Positions 46,382 to 52,872 of a stretch of DNA of 64,000 nt are shown piece after piece. Every line of letters starts with the position of its first letter. Within the stretch, counting starts at the first letter, position 1. A program made the position numbers and the translations under genes. The notes under the pieces are model-generated. The model was not told the DNA's origin. It saw only the letters and a program-made list of their open reading frames with translations, and made no database searches. The DNA comes from Robertmurraya siralis. GTDB taxonomy: Bacteria > Bacillota > Bacilli > Bacillales > Cytobacillaceae. The stretch is from contig NZ_SWLZ01000005.1 in NCBI RefSeq assembly GCF_005502275.1, positions 124,001 to 188,000 of the forward strand, read 5' to 3'.

Positions 46382-47694
46382 CTTGCGGTCAAATGGAAGT
46401 CGTATTGGACATAAATCGAAGTTAATTTCCAGTACTTGCGGTCAAATAGGAGTCGTATTGGACATAAATCAAGTCAATCTCCCGAGTTTGCGGTCGAATG
46501 GAAGTCGTATTGGACATAAATCAAGTCAATCTCCCGAGTTTGCGGTCAAATCGAAGTCGTATTGGACATAAAACGCAGTCAATCTCCCGAGCTTGCGGTC
46601 AAATGGAAGTCGTATTGGACATAAATCGAAGTTAATTTCCCGAGCTTGCGGTCAAATCGAAGTCGTATTAGACATAAATCAAGTCAATCTCCCGAGTTTG
46701 CGGTCGAACGGAAGTCGTATTGGACATAAAGCGCAGTCAATCTCCCGAGCTAGCGGTCAAATGAGAGCTGTATTGGACATAAATGAAGTCAATCTCCCGA
46801 GCTTGCGGTCAAATAGAAGTCATATTGGACATAAATGAAGTCAATCTCCCGAGCTTGCGGTCAAATGGGAGTCGTATTGGACATAAATCAAGTCAATCTC
46901 CAGTGCTTGCGGTCAAATAGAAGTCGTATTGGACATAAAGTGAAGTCAATCTCCCGAGCTTGCGGTCAAATAGGAGTCGTATTGGACATAAATCAAGTCA
47001 ATCTCCCGAGCTTGCGGTCAAATCGAAGTGATATTGGACATAAATCGCAGTCAATCTCCCGAGCTTGCGGTCGAATGAGAGCTGTATTGGACATAAATCA
47101 AGTCAATCTCCCGAGCTTGCGGTCAAATGGAAGACGTATTGGACATAAAGTGAAGTTAATTTCCCGAGTTTGCGGTCAAATGGAAGACGTATTGGACATA
47201 AATCAAGTCAATCTCCCGAGCTTGCGGTCGAATGGAAGACGTATTGGACATAAATCGCAGTCAATCTCCCGAGCTTGCGGTCAAATGGAAGTCGTATTGG
47301 ACATAAATCAAGTCAATCTCCCGAGCTTGCGGTCAAATCGGAGTCGTATTAGACATGAATCGCAGTCAATCTCCCGAGTTTGCGGTCAAATAGAAGTCAT
47401 ATTGGACATGAATCGAAGTTAATCTCCCGAGCTTGCGGTCGAATGAGAGCTGTATTGGACATAAATCAAGTCAATCTCCCGAGTTTGCGGTCAAATAGAA
47501 GTCATATTGGACATAAATCGCAGTTAATCTCCTGAGCTTGCGGTCGAATGGAAGACGTATTGGACATAAAGCGCAGTCAATCTCCCGAGCTTGCGGTCAA
47601 ATCGAAGTCGTATTAGACATGAATCGCAGTCAATCTCCTGAGCTTGCGGTCGAATGGAAGTCGTATTGGACACGAAGTCAATCCAATCCCCAGT
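46382..47694. repeat. helically spaced array F: 25 tandem units of 52-53 bp
   Basis: Units begin with CTTGCGG or TTTGCGG (TAGCGG once) at 46382, 46435, 46487, 46539, 46592, 46645, 46697, 46750, 46802, 46854, 46906, 46959, 47011, 47064, 47116, 47169, 47221, 47274, 47326, 47379, 47432, 47484, 47537, 47590 and 47643. Degraded units follow near 47695 and 47754. All steps are 52 or 53, mean 52.5. Each unit has GCGGTC(A/G)AAT, then GTATTGGACATAAA, then GTCAATCTCCCGA; the length difference comes from the segment after ATAAA (ATCAAG versus ATCGCAG or ATCGAAG). The unit is not a multiple of three, so open frames across it are by-products. It fills the space between two convergent genes. Confidence 0.95.
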
Positions 47695-47889
47695 GTTCCC
47701 GCCGAATCAGAGCAGCATTAGACGCTAAGCGAAGTCAACCCTCCTCCCCGAATTTTCGCTCAAATCGCAGCAACACTAGAGGCGGAACAAAGTAAAAAAA
47801 CTCGCATCCGACTGAATCAATCGCACCAAGATTTAATCTAACTCCTAACCCATCCATCTTTCATCCTCCCGTATTTCATTATAAAAAAA

Positions 47890-47918
47890 CGCAGACCCTA
47901 TTTGCTCACGGGTCTGCG
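47890..47918 (-). terminator. terminator of the minus-strand SLH gene
   Basis: CGCAGACCC (47890-47898) and GGGTCTGCG (47910-47918) pair; on the minus strand TTTTTTT follows. Confidence 0.92.
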
Positions 47919-47952
47919 CTTTCTGTGTATGAACTGAAAAAATCAGTTTCGT

Positions 47953-49233
47953 TTATTCAACGGTAATGTCAATTGTTAAAGTAACGGTGTTGTTGCTCTT
48001 ATCTGTGAATGGTGCTTGTAGGACATAGTTTCCAGCTGGAATGATGTCATAGTTAGGGTGGTCAACGAGCTTCCACTTGCTATCTTCATAAACCAATGTT
48101 CCCCATGTTAGACCTTCACCAGGCTTTGCAGCTTCAACGTCAGTGCTTTCAAGAATGACTGTTACTTCTTGTCTGTCTGTGAACTGGTCGACTACTTCTA
48201 ATTCAAGAGCGTTTAAATTAGCTACGCCGTCAGTAGCAGGTAGTTTAATAGTTGTTTCTGTAGCACCGTCGAAATCAAATGTGAATGGTGTGTCAAAACC
48301 TTCTAATGTCACAGAACCAGTTGTGGCAACAGGCTTTGCATAGTCGAATGCTGCTTGAATGTCGTCAACGAAAATCGTTCCTTCTTTTCCAGCAAGATCG
48401 GCATGCTCGACAATGATCGATGTGCGATCTTCAGAAATCGTAATCTTCGTTGGCAATAGCTCCACTACTTCATCAGAGCCTGCTACTTCCATTTCTAATA
48501 ATAAGAGATCAGCAATATCTTCTTCAGTTAAATCTTCCGCAAGTTCTTCGTCGAATGTAATAGAAAGAGAGGATGAATTAATAAGTTCCATTGACTCTGC
48601 ATAGAAGAAATAAGAGTTATCAAAAATAAACTGAATCGTATTATAAAGAAGGTTTGCAAAATCTCCACGTTTGATATTTTGTACAGCACCAAACGATGTC
48701 TTTGTTACTCCATTTGTAATTCCTGTTCCGTATAATGCTTCAATCGACTTTTGGAAAGTGCCGCCAGCATCTGTGAAAGGAGAAGGAGCCGCAAAATCCT
48801 CCAATCCAAAGCCAAGTACAAGAATTTGAGCCATTGCCCCACGAGAAATCGGTTCATTAGGAGCGAATTTTTCGCTTGTAAAGCCTTTAACAATGCCCTC
48901 TGCAGCTAAAGCATTAACAGCACCGGCTACTCTTGGGAATAAATCTTTGAAGCCAGCATCCTTAGCATTTTCTGTGTCTAGACCTAAGGTATTTGCTAAA
49001 ATCACCGCAGCATCACCGCGTGTTAAGCTTGAGTTTACACCAAACGAAGTGGTGCTTTTCCCTTGAACAATCTCATAATGGTAAAGAAAACTTACGGCTT
49101 CATCATAGCGAGGACCGACATCCGTAAATTGATGCTGTCTAATTTCTTCAGCCGATGCAAAAGGTGCGATCGCAGTTGTAGCTAGAGCTACTGTTGCACT
49201 TGTAGCGATGAATTTTTTATGAGAGTTAAGCAT
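47953..49233 (-). CDS. S-layer-type SLH protein, function unknown
   Basis: A 426-residue exported protein with a signal peptide (about 1-28, ends PFASA) and three SLH domains at about 35-200 (GVNSSLTRGDAAVILANTLG, ISRGAMAQILVLGFGL, IKRGDFANLLYNTI). The C-terminal 220 residues are acidic and Thr/Val-rich with Ig-like beta character (ELAEDLTEEDIADLL, then GSVTLEGFDTPFTFDFDG); no enzyme motif is visible. It may be a minor S-layer protein. ATG 49233 has GGGGGAA upstream. It is divergent from the SLH 5'-nucleotidase gene, with 343 bases between. Confidence 0.82.
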   Translation of the reverse strand: MLNSHKKFIATSATVALATTAIAPFASAEEIRQHQFTDVGPRYDEAVSFLYHYEIVQGKSTTSFGVNSSLTRGDAAVILANTLGLDTENAKDAGFKDLFPRVAGAVNALAAEGIVKGFTSEKFAPNEPISRGAMAQILVLGFGLEDFAAPSPFTDAGGTFQKSIEALYGTGITNGVTKTSFGAVQNIKRGDFANLLYNTIQFIFDNSYFFYAESMELINSSSLSITFDEELAEDLTEEDIADLLLLEMEVAGSDEVVELLPTKITISEDRTSIIVEHADLAGKEGTIFVDDIQAAFDYAKPVATTGSVTLEGFDTPFTFDFDGATETTIKLPATDGVANLNALELEVVDQFTDRQEVTVILESTDVEAAKPGEGLTWGTLVYEDSKWKLVDHPNYDIIPAGNYVLQAPFTDKSNNTVTLTIDITVE

Positions 49234-49475
49234 TCAATTGTTTCCCCCTGGAAATATCGTAATTTTTTGTGAAGCTTGTCTTGCTCATTTATATTAGCAA
49301 AAAAAAACAAATCGGAATATCAGTAAATAATCCCAGTGGAGGAATAAATCTGGAGGTATTTGTCAATGATGTAGCAACCGTACTAATTGGAAAAATATAG
49401 CATATCAACAAAATATAAATTTTTTTCGCGAATTGTGTAAATTTTAAGTAAGTTTATCCTCTTGCAAACCATTTT

Positions 49476-49484
49476 TGCTATAAT
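49476..49484 (+). promoter_or_regulatory. extended -10 promoter candidate of the SLH 5'-nucleotidase gene
   Basis: TGCTATAAT matches the extended -10 consensus TGnTATAAT, 93 bases before the ATG. No good -35 is visible. The rest of the 49234-49576 gap is A/T-rich with nothing else assigned. Confidence 0.45.
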
Positions 49485-49576
49485 AATAGATGGTATTTGC
49501 CAATCCTCTACAAAATTTTACACTGTTTTGTAGTGGGTGAATCAAAAAAACGTTCGCGGTAAAGGGAGGATAACGG

Positions 49577-51721
49577 ATGAGTAACGGAAAAACATTACTT
49601 AAAAAATTCCTAGCCACTGCTACAACTGCAGCTTTGGTTACGGCGGTTGGAGCCAGTGTTTCTGCTTCATCTAACGGATTTACAGATGTACCAGAACGAT
49701 ACCAAGAGGCAGTGGATTTCTTAGTTTCCAAAGGGGCAAACGGCTTAACTAAAACATCTTTTGGCATTGATCAGGGGATTAAGCGTGTGGATGCAGCCGT
49801 TCTATTATCAAACGCGTTAGGCCTTAATACGGAAAATGCTCCTGCTTCTAACTTCACAGATGTTCCGTCTCGCGCTGTAGGTGCTGTAAATGCACTTAAA
49901 GCTGCAGGGATTACAAATGGAAAAACAGCGACAAAATTTGATTCAAATAGCACGATCACAAGAGGTGAAATCGCGATTTGGCTTCATAGAGCCTATAAGC
50001 TAGAGGGCGATGTGAATATTACCTTTACAGATGTTAGTGAAAGATATGCACAAGCTGTTAAAGCTTTAGTTGCAAACAACATTTCTGTTGGATTTTCCCC
50101 AACAAATTTTGGCACAGGTCAAGCAGCGAAGCGTGGCGATTATGCACTGCTTCTGCATAAAGCTTCCCAACTAGAAATGGACGGATTTGCCTTAACGATT
50201 ATGCATACAAATGATACACATGCTCATTTAGAAAATGCGGCAAAACGTGCTACAGCCATTAAAGAAGTTAGAGCGGAAAATGAAGATGCCCTTCTTTTAG
50301 ATGCAGGTGATGTTTTTTCAGGTACTCTTTATTTCAATAAGTACGAAGGACAAGCCGATCTTGAAGTGATGAACTACTTAAAATATGATGCGATGACTTT
50401 TGGAAATCACGAATTTGATTTAGGTTCAAGTGAGGATGGACATAAAGCATTAGCGGAATTTGTGAAAGGTGCAGACTTCCCGCTTATTAGTGCGAATGTT
50501 GATTTTTCAAAGGACCCATTATTTAATGATATTTACAAAGCTGGTATTGGTGATGCTAGTGCTGAAGTCAACGGCTTAATCTTCGATGGAATTGTCAAGG
50601 AAGTTAACGGTGAGAAAATTGGGATTTTCGGTTTAACAACTGAGGAAACGGTTGGAATTTCTAGCCCTGGTTCTATCGAATTTACGAATTATATTGAAGA
50701 AGCACGGAAAATGGTTTCAACGTTTAAAGAGGATTATGACATTAACAAAATTATTGCCGTAACCCATTTAGGATTTGATGATAGTCTTGAGTTCGATAAT
50801 GACTTAGAGCTTGCTAAGCAAGTGGATGGCATTGATGTTATTGTTGGTGGTCATACGCATTCAACATTAAATGAGCCAACATTCGTTAAAGAAGGCACTG
50901 AGCCAACGGTTATTGTCCAAGCGAACGAATACAGCAAGTTCCTCGGTGTTCTCGATGTTGTCTTTGATGAAGCTGGAATCGTGACTCATTATGATGGAGA
51001 GCTTATTGATGTAAGTACGAAAGCAGAAGATGCAGATGTGGTCAACATTTTAGCGCCATATGCAGCCGGTGTTGAGGAAATGGAAAATGAATCAATCGGG
51101 GTTGAAGCGGTTGTTACTTTAGACGGTGAACGCTCTAATGTCCGTACGAAGGAAACAAACCTTGGTAATTTGATTACAGACGGTATGTTAGCAACAGCTA
51201 AAAGCATTAATCCAAACACCGTAATTGCTGTCCAAAATAGTGGAGGCATTCGTGCTTCTATTGAAGCAGGCGATATTACACTCGGTAAAATTTTAACAAC
51301 CATGCCTTTTGGTAATACATTAGGAATTATGAATTTAACAGGAGCAGAAATTATTGCCGCTCTTGAGCATAGCGTTAGTCAAGCACCGAATGAAAACGGT
51401 GGATTCCTGCAAGTTTCAGGGATGAAATTTACGTATGACAGCAGCAAGCCTGCAGGTGAAAGAGTTGTCACAGTCGAAGTAAGTGATGGAAACGGTGGCT
51501 ACGTTGCAATCGATGAAACGGTTTCCTATTTCGTTGCTACGAATACCTTTACTGCTAAGGGTGGAGACAACTATGATGTATTTAAAGCAGCTTACGAAGA
51601 TGGTCGCGTAAGTGAGCCAGGTTTTGTTGATTATGAAATGTTTAGAGATTACTTACAAACTTTTACTGAGGTAAATCCTACAGTTGAAGGTCGTATTGTC
51701 GATGTAAACACAGCTGAATGA
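49577..51721 (+). CDS. SLH-anchored 5'-nucleotidase/2',3'-cyclic phosphodiesterase
   Basis: A 714-residue exported enzyme of the UshA type. A signal peptide (about 1-32) precedes three S-layer-type SLH domains (about 34-200; TRGEIAIWLHRAYKLEG). The metallophosphatase domain at about 207-430 has TIMHTNDTHAHLEN, LLDAGDVFSG, MTFGNHEFDLG and IVGGHTHS, the two-metal site. The C-terminal substrate domain at about 490-700 has ETNLGNLITDGML, VAVQNSGGIRASI and MPFGNTLGIMNLTG. It would dephosphorylate nucleotides at the surface. The first 200 residues closely resemble those of the main S-layer protein at 27817. GGGAGG precedes ATG 49577. Confidence 0.93.
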   Translation: MSNGKTLLKKFLATATTAALVTAVGASVSASSNGFTDVPERYQEAVDFLVSKGANGLTKTSFGIDQGIKRVDAAVLLSNALGLNTENAPASNFTDVPSRAVGAVNALKAAGITNGKTATKFDSNSTITRGEIAIWLHRAYKLEGDVNITFTDVSERYAQAVKALVANNISVGFSPTNFGTGQAAKRGDYALLLHKASQLEMDGFALTIMHTNDTHAHLENAAKRATAIKEVRAENEDALLLDAGDVFSGTLYFNKYEGQADLEVMNYLKYDAMTFGNHEFDLGSSEDGHKALAEFVKGADFPLISANVDFSKDPLFNDIYKAGIGDASAEVNGLIFDGIVKEVNGEKIGIFGLTTEETVGISSPGSIEFTNYIEEARKMVSTFKEDYDINKIIAVTHLGFDDSLEFDNDLELAKQVDGIDVIVGGHTHSTLNEPTFVKEGTEPTVIVQANEYSKFLGVLDVVFDEAGIVTHYDGELIDVSTKAEDADVVNILAPYAAGVEEMENESIGVEAVVTLDGERSNVRTKETNLGNLITDGMLATAKSINPNTVIAVQNSGGIRASIEAGDITLGKILTTMPFGNTLGIMNLTGAEIIAALEHSVSQAPNENGGFLQVSGMKFTYDSSKPAGERVVTVEVSDGNGGYVAIDETVSYFVATNTFTAKGGDNYDVFKAAYEDGRVSEPGFVDYEMFRDYLQTFTEVNPTVEGRIVDVNTAE

Positions 51722-51735
51722 TCTGATTATACTAA

Positions 51736-51779
51736 ACCAACTTCAAGTTCCAATTTGGACACTTGAAGTTGGTTTTTTT
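51736..51779 (+). terminator. terminator of the SLH 5'-nucleotidase gene
   Basis: ACCAACTTCAAGT (51736-51748) and ACTTGAAGTTGGT (51761-51773) pair perfectly, followed by T residues. Confidence 0.95.
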
Positions 51780-51781
51780 GT

Positions 51782-52318
51782 TCAAAGATAAGAGGGGATA
51801 CCATAGTGCTTCAAGCAGTTGTATTATGATGTCTAGTTGATGAACATCATGCCTAGACCGATAAATGGACTGTTTTGACCGATATATTTGTATAAAGACC
51901 GAAAAAATGGAAAAAAGACCGAAATTTTTTTTAAAAGACCGATATCCACAAAAGAGCTCCATTTCGTATTCGTCGCCCCGCAATTGGATTGAATCGGCTC
52001 GAAGCATAGGCTGATCAGAACGTGAAGTTTAAATATAAGGACAAGACAGATGGGAAGAAAAAAAGCGGTCATCTCTTGCCCCATTTGAAATTTCTATTAA
52101 GCAAACAGGAAGTCAGTTTTTTAATTGGTGGGTCATGGAAAAGGAGATTTTCCATTCAATGTGGTCAAGGGCTTTGATTTACTAGACAACGATCTGCCTA
52201 TGTTTTTTAGGAGAGAAATGTGGTGGATAAATGGAGCCTGAACACGATATAGGAGTACATGAAAAAGAATACAAACTTTCGCACATCCTTTAACCAAAAA
52301 GGAGCAGGCGGTTTCTCT
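51782..52318 (+). pseudogene. second copy of the duplicated decayed block
   Basis: This stretch repeats 10441-10977 in the same order: AAAGATAAGA and GGGGATACCAT, array A, ATTTCGTATTCGTCG, then coding relics (a stretch corresponding to YADQNVTFNYKVKTDG, PFEISIKQTGSQ, and a tail matching NKKGPGGF as NQKGAGGF). It has more stops and shifts than the first copy. No intact frame remains. From 52319 to 52557 nothing else is recognised. Confidence 0.5.
51856..51942. repeat. helically spaced array A': GACCGA core, five copies
   Basis: GACCGA begins at 51856, 51877, 51897, 51917 and 51937 (steps 21, 20, 20, 20). The first three copies align with array A at 10487; a sixth copy is absent. It lies immediately after the terminator of the 5'-nucleotidase gene. 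Confidence 0.85.
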
Positions 52319-52557
52319 GAAATATTAAAAACTGATAGGTTATTGTCGAGGATGAAGTATAGGTGGTTTAACGATCCGAACAAGAAAAGATAAAAATTCA
52401 TGTTCCTACTTTTGTTCACAATTAGGAGAAAAATTTTACGTCAATATAGCAGGCTCAAAAAAAATAACAAAATCTAATAGAACAAGATATCTCTGAAATG
52501 CAAGACATTTTTTTTCTAATAATTTATCCAAAATAAGAAAAATTTTCTTATTCTATC

Positions 52558-52585
52558 TTGTAACATATGCCTTATATGGTAAAAT
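52558..52585 (+). promoter_or_regulatory. promoter of the candidate small RNA
   Basis: TTGTAA (52558-52563), 16 bases, TAAAAT (52580-52585), with TGG before the -10 matching the extended form. Transcription would start near 52592. Confidence 0.55.
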
Positions 52586-52591
52586 AGTTAT

Positions 52592-52685
52592 GTAATATAT
52601 CTTCCATTAAGGCGATAGATGTGGGACGATGGTTGGTTCTGGCCAAAAAGATATCTGCTTGCTTAAAGCAGATATCTTTTTGTCT
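52592..52685 (+). ncRNA. candidate small RNA or terminated leader
   Basis: A transcript from the promoter at 52558-52585 would meet a perfect 15-bp terminator stem (AAAAGATATCTGCTT, 52646-52660, with 52666-52680) followed by T residues, giving about 95 nt. The part before the stem has a G-rich segment (GATGTGGGACGATGG). There is no open frame with a ribosome site. The next gene has its own promoter at 52789-52817, so this need not be its leader, though a transcription-attenuating leader is possible. I do not recognise a riboswitch class. Confidence 0.4.
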
Positions 52686-52788
52686 TTATAGGACTATTCC
52701 CGATCTTGTTAATTATTTTTTGAATGTTACGAAATTTTAAAATAACATTACACCGTGAAATCTTTTTGTAAAAAAATTTGTCGAAGTA

Positions 52789-52817
52789 TTGGGATCTATG
52801 AAAAACTAGGTTATAAT
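52789..52817 (+). promoter_or_regulatory. promoter of the phosphodiester glycosidase gene
   Basis: TTGGGA (52789-52794), 17 bases, TATAAT (52812-52817), with the ATG 55 bases further on. Confidence 0.65.
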
Positions 52818-52872
52818 TGGAAAATGATAGGTTTTTATTATTGAAGTTTAAAAGAGGGGTTGGTTTCACCAA

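Noticed and set aside
46382-47694. CRISPR array
   Set aside because: The whole unit is repeated with no unique spacers, the units are degenerate, and no cas gene is in the window.
46383-47795. Open frames encoding repeats like RSNGSRIGHK and CGQIGVVLDINQVNLP
   Set aside because: The repeat unit is 52-53 bp, not a multiple of three, so the frames rotate through the array and are by-products of a non-coding repeat. No ribosome site or signal peptide.
52592-52685. Known riboswitch (c-di-GMP, preQ1, T-box) upstream of the glycosidase gene
   Set aside because: The G-rich segment lacks the conserved cores of these classes as far as can be seen; kept only as a candidate small RNA.
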